DNA of 64,000 bases, from the NCBI RefSeq assembly GCF_000520015.2, contig NZ_CP007044.2, forward strand, positions 434,001 through 498,000. Direction: 5' to 3'. Position numbers and translations under genes: made by a program. The stretch comes from Chania multitudinisentens RB-25 (GTDB lineage Bacteria > Pseudomonadota > Gammaproteobacteria > Enterobacterales > Enterobacteriaceae). Under the pieces are notes generated by a model, which saw nothing but the letters and a program-made list of their open reading frames with translations, was not told where the DNA came from and did not search any database. Positions 1 to 7,775 of the stretch are shown here, in pieces (the first letter of the stretch is position 1; each line of letters begins with the position of its first letter).

Positions 1-261
1 CAATGAGGCCGACAAGGCGATCAATGCTTCGCGGTTGCCGTTGACCTGCTCACCCAGTTTGTCCAACTCCTGCTGCACGGCATCCCGCCCCGGCACTTGC
101 CCCAGCGCGGCCTGCAGGGTGACTATCTCGGCAGACTGGCGCATCACCTTGACGCCAATACCGGCAACAGACAGCACCAGCAGCGCAATGACGCTGTAAT
201 GCAATATCCGCATTGCTTTTCCAGGGCGAACGGGGGTGTGTTCTTCACTCATTGCACTCAT
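1..261 (-). CDS. ICE membrane protein, N-terminal part only
   Basis: The gene runs off the left edge, so only about 87 residues are visible. The reading frame starts at an ATG (259-261) that overlaps the PilL stop codon as ATGA, which indicates translational coupling. A short polar N-terminus is followed by one membrane segment (around residues 19-35, ending SVAGIGVKVM), then a heptad-like stretch rich in Q, E and L that looks like the start of a coiled coil. This is a type II membrane topology. From its place after PilL in the SPI-7/PFGI-1 gene order it probably belongs to the element's pilus or mating module, but I do not recognise the family. Confidence 0.55.
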   Translation of the reverse strand, partial: MSAMSEEHTPVRPGKAMRILHYSVIALLVLSVAGIGVKVMRQSAEIVTLQAALGQVPGRDAVQQELDKLGEQVNGNREALIALSASL

Positions 262-902
262 TTCAACATCCTTTGCCGGGCGGGAGCCGGAGCGGATTGC
301 GGTTGTACAACGGGGGTCACTGCCTTGATGGCAGGGGGTTGCAGAACCCCACCACTGGCGACAGGAGTCGATGCAGGTGTGGGTTCGGGGGGGAGACGGA
401 ATCCTTCACGCAGTGAGTGACACACCACACGCTGCACCGCGTCCACCTCCAGTTGCCAGGCAGGCCCGGCCAGGATTTGCAACGCCTCACTCAGGCGGAT
501 CGGCCCGAGCTGGTAATGCACTGCAGGTAAAGCCTGGTTGTAGAGCACCCGATTGGCAGAAGTGATGCTGCACAGGCTAAAGCCGGACTGACGCAGAGCG
601 TAGCGCATGGCATCCGCCACCGTGGGCGAGAGAGATGCCGGAATACGGATATCAATCACTTGTTCCAATGGAGCACGTTGTGCCTGAGAAGGAGAGGTAC
701 TGACAAGCAGGTAACGATCGTAGCGGACCACTTCAAGCGGAGTAGCAAACACATCGGGCCGCGCCGACTGAACATTGCTGGAGAGCTGCACACCGGCCAG
801 AGGGGCAACCGGGTCACGCTGCAGGTTTTTCTGCGACGAAACACATCCACTCAATACACTTGTGGTCAGCAGGCAAAGGGAAAAAACATAATGTGGTTTC
901 AT
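258..902 (-). CDS. pilL: PilL2-type type IV pilus lipoprotein of PFGI-1-class ICEs
   Basis: Predicted outer-membrane lipoprotein of the element's conjugative type IV pilus. A signal peptide ends in a lipobox (VLSGC), and the middle contains the PilL N-terminal-type region (RYDRYLLVSTSP, then an IRIPASLSPTVADAMRY motif). A Pro/Val-rich tail follows. The start at 902 is preferred over the upstream ATG at 908 because GAGG lies six bases before it. The protein of about 214 residues resembles the short PilL2 form found between topB and the remaining pil genes of SPI-7-like islands. The next gene overlaps its stop by four bases. Family assignment is by recall of sequence character and gene order. 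Confidence 0.75.
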   Translation of the reverse strand: MKPHYVFSLCLLTTSVLSGCVSSQKNLQRDPVAPLAGVQLSSNVQSARPDVFATPLEVVRYDRYLLVSTSPSQAQRAPLEQVIDIRIPASLSPTVADAMRYALRQSGFSLCSITSANRVLYNQALPAVHYQLGPIRLSEALQILAGPAWQLEVDAVQRVVCHSLREGFRLPPEPTPASTPVASGGVLQPPAIKAVTPVVQPQSAPAPARQRMLK

Positions 903-1000
903 GAACATCCTCAGTTAACAGTCAAAAAGACGTGCTCACTGTGCGAATCTTCAGCGTCCCCCTCAATCAACAACTCATTTCCCGAAAATAAATAAAAAAA

Positions 1001-1019
1001 CGCCAGAGAAACTCTGGCG
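1001..1019 (-). terminator. Rho-independent terminator after the DUF3577 gene
   Basis: A perfect 8-bp hairpin (CGCCAGAG, loop AAA, CTCTGGCG) is followed on the minus strand by a run of T (complement of the A-run at 992-1000). It lies 24 bases past the stop of the DUF3577 gene and separates it from pilL. Confidence 0.8.
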
Positions 1020-1042
1020 TTAAGGGGTACTACATGGACACA

Positions 1043-1519
1043 CTAGAATGTATTGTCTACGTATTGTTTTTGTGAGGAACTGGCCGGAGCCTCTGGTGTT
1101 GGTGCTGATTTCTCAGATTTGTAAACCATTTCCTGCCCGACTTTTATCCAACTGACTTTTATCAACCGGGCTTTCAGGGTCGGTCGGGTTTCGCCTGCGT
1201 GGTCACCTTTGGTGAGCGTAAACACATCTGCCGTCAGATTACTGAGTTTAAAGCCCAACAGCACTTTTTTCTCTTCATCGACCGCTTTCTGGCAACGCCG
1301 GATCAACGCGGAGGCTTCTTTACCGGAAATCGTAACATCAAAACGCGTATAGTCCGGTTTATCGGTCGCACCGTGCATCGCATTGATCACACAACTCAGG
1401 AATGAACCGTTCGCGGTGGTGACTTCACGGATAGTGCTCAGATACCCCAGGCCATCAACATGCAGATTGAAATAGCTGGTCTGAGCCGGTGCAGCAGTAG
1501 ATTGAGACGCTTGAGACAT
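1043..1519 (-). CDS. STY4534-type ICE replication protein (DUF3577)
   Basis: A 158-residue soluble protein with the pattern of the DUF3577/STY4534 family: an N-terminal YFNLHVDGLGYL stretch, a middle VTISGKEASALI, and a C-terminal low-complexity tail rich in P, A and S. That layout (compact domain plus acidic/Pro tail) recalls single-strand DNA-binding proteins, although the biochemical role is not established. A strong AAGGAGA ribosome site precedes the ATG. It sits between topB and pilL, its usual place in SPI-7-like elements. Its mRNA leader may include the hairpin array at 1637-1782. Confidence 0.85.
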   Translation of the reverse strand: MSQASQSTAAPAQTSYFNLHVDGLGYLSTIREVTTANGSFLSCVINAMHGATDKPDYTRFDVTISGKEASALIRRCQKAVDEEKKVLLGFKLSNLTADVFTLTKGDHAGETRPTLKARLIKVSWIKVGQEMVYKSEKSAPTPEAPASSSQKQYVDNTF

Positions 1520-1636
1520 GGTGTTTCTCCTTGGGAATAAATCGGTATGCGGAGAAACATCCCCCTACGGGAGTTTTCCCGCAGGGCGTCAACGTCAAAC
1601 GCTGACAATCTGTTAAGTTGGATAAGTGTACCTTCA

Positions 1637-1782
1637 TCGCAAAACTGCGATCCCCTCTCTCAAAGGTTCAGGGGGGTTACCGCTCGAAAGCGCGTCCTCT
1701 CAGGTCATGGTCGCATTGGCTTGTGATTGCCCGAAGGCGTCCCTCTCAAATCACAGGGACTTTGGCTGTTGTCTGAGACAAC
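1637..1782 (-). repeat. Tandem array of small hairpins upstream of the DUF3577 gene
   Basis: Three imperfect units of about 45 bp. Each has a short hairpin: TCGCA-AAAC-TGCGA (1637-1650), CGCT-CGAA-AGCG (1681-1692) and GCC-CGAA-GGC (1729-1738). Each hairpin is followed by CCTCTCA (to 1662, 1702 and 1748). In units 1 and 3 the CCTCTC stretch can pair with a downstream AGGGG or AGGGAC. A fourth hairpin, GTTGTC-TGA-GACAAC, is at 1768-1782. On the minus strand two loops read TTCG and CGAG-like. No coding frame explains this. It could be a structured leader RNA or protein-binding DNA. Confidence 0.5.
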
Positions 1783-1850
1783 GGGTTAGCGGGGTCATTA
1801 TTCAAACTGCTTAAAAAGAAGTCAACACTAAACTCTCAATCAAAAAAACA

Positions 1851-1875
1851 GGGACGTATCTTCCCGATACGTCCC
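1851..1875 (-). terminator. Rho-independent terminator after topB
   Basis: A 9-bp hairpin (GGGACGTAT, 7-base loop, ATACGTCCC) is followed on the minus strand by a T-rich run (complement of CAAAAAAACA at 1841-1850). It is well placed to end the topB transcript. The stretch from 1876 to 2096 holds no gene I can support. Confidence 0.75.
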
Positions 1876-2096
1876 CGCGATGCCTCACCACAGGCTGTTG
1901 TCTACTGCATATCTACTCAGAGGCCGAGCCTTCGAACCCGACGCGTTTTTCACTGAGACTTTGCGCCTTATACGTACACCTCCCGGATAAAAAAGTGTCG
2001 TATCATGTTGATAACCGCAACATCACGGGGTAGTTCAGAAGCCACGGCAAAATAGCAAACTCCCCATAGGGATAGCAATGGGTAATTATCCTGACC

Positions 2097-4103
2097 TCAT
2101 CGCACATTCTTTTTAGCCACACCACGACGCCGGGTGCCTGCGCTTTTGGGCGGATTGATAACCCCGGTGCAATTGGGGTAACGCAGGCAACCCCAAAAAC
2201 TCCCAGATTTCCCTGTACGCTGGCGTGTTGCGCCACCACACACAGGGCAAGGTGGTGAGGGCGGCGCAGTAATACTTATCGCCTGTGCTCTGCCTTTTTC
2301 AACCAACTGTGTCGTCCATGTGGATTGCCTGGCCATAAAATCATCCAGGGACATCTTGCCTTCAGCAATATCGTCCAGCGCCTGTTCCCACAACGCCGTC
2401 ATCCCCGGATCTTTCAACGGCATGGGCAGGATATCCATCAGTTCACCGGCAACCGTGCTGGCCCGCAGGGATTTGCCTTTTTTTACGATAAAGCCGCGCG
2501 ACAGCAAGGTTTCGATAATCCCGGCACGGGTCGCCTCCGTACCCAACCCGGCGTTCTCTTTCAGGATCTTTTTCAACCGGGGATCGGTAACAAATTGCGC
2601 GGCATTTTTCATCGCTGCAATCAGTGTCCCTTCGGTGTAATGTTCTGGGGGTTTGGTCTGCAGCGATTTCATGGCAGCACCGGTAACCTGGCACGGTGTG
2701 CCCTGTTGCAAAGGGGGGAGTTGCGCGTTGTCGTTATCACCTTGCGTTTCATCAGCCTCCTGTTCTTTCTCAAACAGCACCTTCCAGCCCGGTTCGATGA
2801 CTATGTTGCCGCGTGTTTTAAACAGTTGACCACCACAGAGGAGAGATACACGGGTCGCGTCCTGCTCATACACGGGCAGAAACTGGGCCAGATAATGTTG
2901 CCGGATCAATTGATAGACCTGACGTTCAACCTCGTTCATTTTGCTGAGGTCGCAAGGTTGTTTGGTCGGAATAATGCCGTGGTGGGCGGTGATCTTTTTA
3001 TCGTTCCAGACGCGGGAGACAAACGCGGGCTGTAACCGCGCCAGCACCGTTGAGAGCACAGGGTCACTTTTTACCAGGGCGGAAAAAACCGTGGGCACTT
3101 CTGACAGCATCGATGTTGGGAGAAACCCGCAATCTGTCCGTGGATACGTTGTCGCTTTATGGGTTTCATACAGCGCCTGGGCGGTATCCAGCACCTGTTG
3201 AGCACCCAGTCCCCAACGCTTTGAGCACTGTTGCTGCAATGTCCCCAAATCAAAGGGGAGCGGTGCAGACAGCGTTTCGCGTTTCGTCTCTGTCTCCGTC
3301 ACCGAGGCAGTGCCCGTTTGCTGGCAGAGCTGGACGACCTGCTGTGCAACCCCTTGCTGAATACAGCGCTTTTCTTCATCACAATAACTGACCGCAGGCA
3401 CCCATTGTGCCTGAAAAGGCTGGCCGTTGACCGCCAGGGCCAGCGTGACCACAAAATACGGTTTGGGGATAAAATGGGCAATCTGCCTGTCCCGCTCGAC
3501 AATCAGGTTCAGCGTCGGCGTCTGTACCCGCCCCACCGAAAGCACCTCGCCATAGCCACTGTCACGGGCTTTCACCGTATACAACCGGGTCAAATTCATG
3601 CCAATCTGCCAGTCGGCGCGAGAACGGCCAAGACCGGCCAGGTAATACGGATAGGTTTCATGTCCCGGTTTTATCGCGGCCAGCGCAGCACGTACACTGG
3701 CTTCATCCAGTGCGGAGAGCCATAACCGTTCAACACGTCCCTGGTAGCCACAGTAATCCAGGATTTCACGGGCAATCACCTCACCTTCGCGATCGGCATC
3801 TGTCGCAATCACCACACACTCCGCCTTGAGCAACAATTTCTTGATGACTTCAAACTGCACTTTGGATTCGGGTTTGACCTGCATTTGCCATTGCGTGGGG
3901 AGGACAGGCAAGACCTCTGTTCGCCACGGTTTGCCAAACTGCTCACCATAGGCGTCCGGGCTGGCCTGCTCCAGCAGATGGCCAAATCCCCAGGTCACGG
4001 CAACACCCGCACCAGACAGATAGCCGCCCTTCTTCTCCTTGGCCCCCAGTACGGTGGCAATATCCCGTCCCTGGCTGGGTTTTTCACACAAAAACAGTTT
4101 CAT
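2097..4103 (-). CDS. topB: DNA topoisomerase III
   Basis: Type IA topoisomerase that relaxes or decatenates single-stranded DNA substrates, here probably serving element replication. The Toprim domain begins MKLFLCEKPSQ and carries the acidic DADREGE motif (about residue 102). The catalytic tyrosine lies in TTYPRTD (about residue 320). The C-terminus has a four-cysteine zinc ribbon (CPVCGG through YPNCTG). At about 668 residues it matches full-length TopB. The start at 4103 is chosen because GGAG lies just upstream and the Toprim strand begins immediately; the open frame extends 14 codons further. TopB is a core gene of SPI-7/PFGI-1 elements. Confidence 0.95.
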   Translation of the reverse strand: MKLFLCEKPSQGRDIATVLGAKEKKGGYLSGAGVAVTWGFGHLLEQASPDAYGEQFGKPWRTEVLPVLPTQWQMQVKPESKVQFEVIKKLLLKAECVVIATDADREGEVIAREILDYCGYQGRVERLWLSALDEASVRAALAAIKPGHETYPYYLAGLGRSRADWQIGMNLTRLYTVKARDSGYGEVLSVGRVQTPTLNLIVERDRQIAHFIPKPYFVVTLALAVNGQPFQAQWVPAVSYCDEEKRCIQQGVAQQVVQLCQQTGTASVTETETKRETLSAPLPFDLGTLQQQCSKRWGLGAQQVLDTAQALYETHKATTYPRTDCGFLPTSMLSEVPTVFSALVKSDPVLSTVLARLQPAFVSRVWNDKKITAHHGIIPTKQPCDLSKMNEVERQVYQLIRQHYLAQFLPVYEQDATRVSLLCGGQLFKTRGNIVIEPGWKVLFEKEQEADETQGDNDNAQLPPLQQGTPCQVTGAAMKSLQTKPPEHYTEGTLIAAMKNAAQFVTDPRLKKILKENAGLGTEATRAGIIETLLSRGFIVKKGKSLRASTVAGELMDILPMPLKDPGMTALWEQALDDIAEGKMSLDDFMARQSTWTTQLVEKGRAQAISITAPPSPPCPVCGGATRQRTGKSGSFWGCLRYPNCTGVINPPKSAGTRRRGVAKKNVR

Positions 4104-4239
4104 TCCATTCTCCATGAGCGTGACCCCGCCAGATTCAGAATGCACGACACCCTACCCACTGGGCATAGCATTAAAATGACAGGTGAATAAAGAAAACTCG
4201 ATGATGACCCAGCCGGGCCATCACCGGATGCAAATGCTG

Positions 4240-4821
4240 TTAGCGCACTTTACCTTCAGCAACCTGTTTGATTTGGGCAAACAGATTACCGGTATAAGCC
4301 TCGGTCACATGGGAGGCGTCACTGGAACGGAACGTGATGTACAGACGACTTCCGGCCCCGTTCTTTTCCAGTTCTATCAGGATATTGTCTTCGATCCCTT
4401 CATCCGCGCCCCAGTCACGGCCCATTTTATAATAGGCACCGGGTTGGGCATCCCAGGCATAAGCACCATCGGTGATGGCAGCCGCAGCCCAACGATTACT
4501 ATTGCTGCCACTGTTTAATCTATTAATTTCATCACTGGAGGTGAATTTATAATAGCGTTTCACTCGGGCAGCGGCTGTATCGACATCCACCGGAACTTCC
4601 ACTTCCTTTGCCATTTTTTTATCCACGACGATCCGGTTGGCTGACAATGTTGGTAAACCGCCACTGTCATTGCTGTCCGTTTTTTTCCCCACAGAAAGCA
4701 GGCTATAACTCATATCACTGACTTTTTTATTCAATTCGGCCACATCACTTGCCGCGCATCCTGCCAACAACACAACAGACAATGCGCTCCCTATTGCTTT
4801 ATTCAGACTCATGTCTCTCAT
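4240..4821 (-). CDS. Predicted lipoprotein of the ICE
   Basis: About 193 residues with a signal peptide ending in a lipobox (LLAGC), followed by a short helical region (DVAELNKKVSDMSYSL) and a globular C-terminal part that includes RVKRYYKF, YYKMGRDWGADEG and RLYITFRSSD. The start at 4821 is supported by AAGGAA six bases upstream, and it lies inside the end of the TIGR03761 gene (overlap 23 bases), so the two are probably cotranslated. The helix after the lipobox resembles the Lpp-like motif of some small lipoproteins. I do not recognise the family or function. Confidence 0.7.
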   Translation of the reverse strand: MRDMSLNKAIGSALSVVLLAGCAASDVAELNKKVSDMSYSLLSVGKKTDSNDSGGLPTLSANRIVVDKKMAKEVEVPVDVDTAAARVKRYYKFTSSDEINRLNSGSNSNRWAAAAITDGAYAWDAQPGAYYKMGRDWGADEGIEDNILIELEKNGAGSRLYITFRSSDASHVTEAYTGNLFAQIKQVAEGKVR

Positions 4822-5590
4822 TCCTGTTTCCTTGTTTATCAACATTCAAATCAACCTTAGCCTTACTGGGAGATAGCGGCAATCGGTTATTTAACAGACG
4901 AAGACTTTCGGCATTAACGGGCGGCGAAAAGCGCGAGCGTTTTTTACCCAACAATATCGCCTCATCCAGTTCGCCAAAATAATCCCGAGCCTGCTCCAAT
5001 GTGGCATCGGCATCATCGGTAACAAATGCCTGGCGGTTAACGGGAAAGGAGCGATAACGCATTGCGACTGTGAATATTTTGCGAAGCAGATAACCACTTT
5101 CTTGTAACTGGTGATCACGATGCTGCCGCGAAATAAATCCATAGTGATAGGCCTGGAATAATTTCAGCGCTAACTGATCAAACCCGACCAGAAGATAAAC
5201 ACAACGATATCCAACCGGCGTATGGCTGTGGACCGCAATGTTTAAAGGTTCACTGGAGACAACATCCGATAACGTAATGCCACTGGGCAGGCCAGTGAAT
5301 AACTGATTGATCTCATTCAACAAACACTGGATCTCCTGATGTGCATCATCGATCAGGTTTTCAATGTGATACATTACAGCATCAGCATAGGGATTATCCG
5401 CCTGGGAATCTTTATTAATACCGGAAACCAGGCGGAAAAATCGAGGCATGCCGATGATCGTCCCCTTGTGCTCACTTCTCTCTCGGCCTTGCCATGTGCT
5501 GATAGCGTAAAAAGTATGCAGATCGATCCGCAATTCTGAATGCAATGCGCCCACGGTCATGCTGCGCTTCTTCTCTGTACTCTCCGTCAT
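4799..5590 (-). CDS. ICE protein of the TIGR03761 (PFL_4669) family
   Basis: A 263-residue soluble protein found in PFGI-1/SPI-7-type elements next to topB. Visible features are the N-terminal LRIDLHTFYAISTWQGR stretch, a central region of alternating helices, and a basic C-terminal tail rich in K, S and R. No catalytic motif is apparent and the family has no established biochemical function. The start at 5590 (MTESTEKKRS) is preferred because GGGGG precedes it and the upstream 21 codons are not typical of the family. The gene follows a 234-base intergenic region with two inverted repeats. Confidence 0.8.
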   Translation of the reverse strand: MTESTEKKRSMTVGALHSELRIDLHTFYAISTWQGRERSEHKGTIIGMPRFFRLVSGINKDSQADNPYADAVMYHIENLIDDAHQEIQCLLNEINQLFTGLPSGITLSDVVSSEPLNIAVHSHTPVGYRCVYLLVGFDQLALKLFQAYHYGFISRQHRDHQLQESGYLLRKIFTVAMRYRSFPVNRQAFVTDDADATLEQARDYFGELDEAILLGKKRSRFSPPVNAESLRLLNNRLPLSPSKAKVDLNVDKQGNRNERHESE

Positions 5591-5752
5591 GCTGCCCCCG
5601 TTCAATAGCCAATATGGGGTGAGATAGTCAGAGATCACCCGATGCTCGGACAACGAGAAAGTCTTTCTTCGTCTTTCACAATTTTTCCTCCTTATTAATG
5701 AAGGTCACAGACATAGGCATAATCTATCAATAAACACTTATCAATTGCTCAT

Positions 5753-5775
5753 AACTGATTACACTGTAATCAGTT
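5753..5775. promoter_or_regulatory. Inverted repeat upstream of the TIGR03761 gene, copy 1
   Basis: A perfect 10-bp inverted repeat with a 3-base centre (AACTGATTAC-ACT-GTAATCAGTT). It lies in the AT-rich gap between the replication gene and the TIGR03761 gene and is followed by TTGTACC. A related copy begins 59 bp further right. The symmetry suggests a dimeric repressor site or an origin/transfer element. Confidence 0.5.
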
Positions 5776-5811
5776 TGTACCTATCAATTCTTAGTTATCA
5801 ATCGTTCAAAA

Positions 5812-5830
5812 CTGATGACCCCGTCATCAG
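5812..5830. promoter_or_regulatory. Inverted repeat upstream of the TIGR03761 gene, copy 2
   Basis: An 8-bp inverted repeat with a 3-base centre (CTGATGAC-CCC-GTCATCAG). It shares the flanks of copy 1 (TATCAAT about 25 bases before and TGTACC just after), so the two form a tandem pair of about 59 bp per unit. Confidence 0.5.
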
Positions 5831-5887
5831 CCTGTACCGATCAAGACAAGACCACAAGTGCGCCCCGCAACACTGTGTGATTTTTAA

Positions 5888-7108
5888 TCACTGTTTGTAC
5901 GCAGCACGTATTTCAGCCATCACCCGCGCAATGCTGTCTGCCGAGGCTCTCTCACTTTTTCCCTGCTCTGGGGCAGGTTTGGGCGCTGCCTGTAGTTGTT
6001 GTACTCGCCGGGCCGTCCCGGTAGTCGTATTGAACTGCCCGTTTCTGGCCAGTTTTAACGTGGCCAGCAGATAGGCCATCACATTTTTTATCTCGCCAGT
6101 GCCAACCCGCCCAGCAACATCATTCAAGACCTGTTGCCCCAGCGGGCCTGACAGTGCCTGCAGTTGCGGTTCCACGTTATCCCGGTCTGACGTTGTCAAC
6201 TGTTCGATCAACACAGACGGCCAGCGCAACCGCTCCGCCTGTCCACCTGCTTCCCCTACGTACGTCTCTTTTACACCTTGTGTAGAACTACGTACGTTAC
6301 AGTTCGGTTTCCGAACTCTGTCATAACCCCTTGTTTTCCGACTGAGTTCGGTTTCCGAACTCGGTAAAACAGCCCCTCTATTGATACCGGGTTCGGATTC
6401 CGAACTCGGTGATCTTTGGGTGGAAAAAGGCATTTTTTGACTGAGTTCGGTTTCCGAACCTGGTGAAGACACCTGCTGCCGGAACGCCAGTTCCTGGGGA
6501 GACTGAGGCGAAGACAACCGTGATTCTATCAACACCACCTTCGAATGACGGTGGCGCATGGACGTATCCTGTTTAATGTCATTCAGTACCGATAATGCCG
6601 TTAACCGCACTGTCTTGTTACCGTGCCGACAGGCGTGGGCTACCGTATCCAGCCAGCCGGGATCAAAGTATTCAGCATCACGCAGCCCCAGCGGCTCATC
6701 GTGCTGGGCGTAGATATTACCGCGAACGCGTCCCCCCTCGTCTCTAACCCGCTTACACAAACTCAGCCAGCCCGTAAGCCGTAACATCAGCAAGGCACGA
6801 CTAACGGTTTCTCGGGAGGCTTTGCCAGAATGCGGGGAAGCCAGCTGAAGCTGCAGCTCTTCATAAGTAGGGAACACCGCGCCGTCATTCTGCTGGGCAT
6901 AGAGGCGGATCATTACCCAAGCTGTTTTATCCAGCGGTGATAAACGGTTATCCATATAAAGCTGCCGGGGAATGGCATCATGCACATTCCCCAGATAGAG
7001 CAAACCACTCGGTTCATTGGTCACGGCACCGGACTGTGCCTTTTGCACAATCCGGGCCGTCATCCTGCTTAACGTATATTGTATGACGCTGTCTACCGTC
7101 AAAGGCAT
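5888..7108 (-). CDS. STY4528-type pathogenicity-island replication protein
   Basis: About 406 residues, resembling the replication protein of SPI-7-like islands. The N-terminal 160 residues look like a winged-helix replication-initiator fold (LSPLDKTAWVMIRLYAQ, then YEELQLQLASPHSGKASRETVSRALLMLR as a helix-turn-helix region). A low-complexity S/E/P linker follows, then a C-terminal helical domain (EPQLQALSGPLGQQVLNDVAGR). The ATG at 7108 overlaps the upstream DUF2857 stop (TGATG). The open frame extends further but through another gene. The linker is encoded by DNA carrying four 15-bp palindromes (6302-6459), which could be the element's origin or partition site. Confidence 0.75.
   Translation of the reverse strand: MPLTVDSVIQYTLSRMTARIVQKAQSGAVTNEPSGLLYLGNVHDAIPRQLYMDNRLSPLDKTAWVMIRLYAQQNDGAVFPTYEELQLQLASPHSGKASRETVSRALLMLRLTGWLSLCKRVRDEGGRVRGNIYAQHDEPLGLRDAEYFDPGWLDTVAHACRHGNKTVRLTALSVLNDIKQDTSMRHRHSKVVLIESRLSSPQSPQELAFRQQVSSPGSETELSQKMPFSTQRSPSSESEPGINRGAVLPSSETELSRKTRGYDRVRKPNCNVRSSTQGVKETYVGEAGGQAERLRWPSVLIEQLTTSDRDNVEPQLQALSGPLGQQVLNDVAGRVGTGEIKNVMAYLLATLKLARNGQFNTTTGTARRVQQLQAAPKPAPEQGKSERASADSIARVMAEIRAAYKQ
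6302..6459. repeat. Four iterated palindromes inside the replication gene
   Basis: The 15-bp palindrome GTTCGG-NTT-CCGAAC occurs at 6302-6316, 6346-6360, 6391-6405 and 6445-6459, spaced 44, 45 and 54 bp; the longest copy extends to GAGTTCGGTTTCCGAACTC. Three copies encode SETEL/SESEP-type peptides, but copy 1 is read in a different frame as VRKPN, so selection on the DNA is more likely than on a protein repeat. Two TACGTACG palindromes lie just to the left (near 6258 and 6291). The arrangement is like iterons or a cluster of ParB/initiator sites. Confidence 0.6.
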
Positions 7109-7674
7109 CAACCGGCTCTCCGCTGTTGCTCTTCCACCCAGCTTTTTACCAGCGTCCATACGGACGTTAAGGTAATATCCTGTTGTTCGGCAATCAGCAT
7201 CATGACCTCCAGTGCCTCCAGCGAGTCCAGGTTGTCTGTCCTGGCACCGCGCCATTGTTCCCAAATCGCAATTTCCTCGGCTTCACCCGGTGTTTGATTA
7301 CGCCCCTGCCGGGTAGGAATTCCGGCAAGACGACGGCGGGTACTGACTTCTGCCGCAGTCAGTCCGAAATAGCACTGCATCATTTCTATCGACCCACCCA
7401 GTGCCAGCGCCCGGTCGATCCGCTGTACACGCACCTGCTCTTGCCGAGCCTGTGCCAACATCATGCTAAGATTGGTATGGTTGATATGGAACGTCAGTAT
7501 CGACACCGAAGAGTTAACCAGGTAGTGTAAATCCTCCACCGTCAGTTGGTTCAGTTCCTGGATTTCCTCTAGCGTCAACCCCATCGCTTCACAACGTCTG
7601 ATATTGCCTGATTTCAGCTCCATCAAGACTTGCGTGAGCAACGCATTTGTTGTCATTCCCGTCTGTAAGATCAT
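7108..7674 (-). CDS. DUF2857-type ICE protein
   Basis: A 188-residue soluble protein. The N-terminal part is helical (VLMELKSGNIRRCEAMGLT, then EEIQELNQLTVEDLHYL). The C-terminal part has a FlhC-like helix-turn-helix look (MMQCYFGLTAAEVSTRRRLAG), suggesting a DNA-binding or regulatory role. This is inference. The start at 7674 is chosen because GGGAGG lies eight bases before and because it overlaps the stop of the 34-residue peptide as ATGA. It is translationally coupled to the replication gene downstream (TGATG). It is a regular member of the dnaB-parB-DUF2786-DUF2857 cluster. Confidence 0.75.
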   Translation of the reverse strand: MILQTGMTTNALLTQVLMELKSGNIRRCEAMGLTLEEIQELNQLTVEDLHYLVNSSVSILTFHINHTNLSMMLAQARQEQVRVQRIDRALALGGSIEMMQCYFGLTAAEVSTRRRLAGIPTRQGRNQTPGEAEEIAIWEQWRGARTDNLDSLEALEVMMLIAEQQDITLTSVWTLVKSWVEEQQRRAG

Positions 7675-7775
7675 ATGCCGTTCCCTCCCCAAAGCATCCC
7701 TAAATCAATTGCCCATGTCACAACACACAGCACAACCAGCACTACTCCTGACCAGTCCTGACGGTGATTATTCAT
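7671..7775 (-). CDS. 34-residue single-pass membrane peptide, translationally coupled
   Basis: A small frame reading MNNHRQDWSG, then a hydrophobic segment VVLVVLCVVTWAIDLGML, then WGGNGI. Its ATG (7773-7775) lies inside the end of the DUF2786 gene and its TGA overlaps the DUF2857 start as ATGA. This double overlap, together with a clean membrane helix and charged N-terminus, makes it a credible gene despite its size. Its AGGTGT upstream sequence is a moderate ribosome site. No family is recognised. Confidence 0.55.
   Translation of the reverse strand: MNNHRQDWSGVVLVVLCVVTWAIDLGMLWGGNGI

Noticed and set aside
2325..3035. Long plus-strand open frame (236 codons) opposite topB
   Set aside because: It mirrors the topB coding strand, has no ribosome site or family motif, and topB has all its catalytic motifs.
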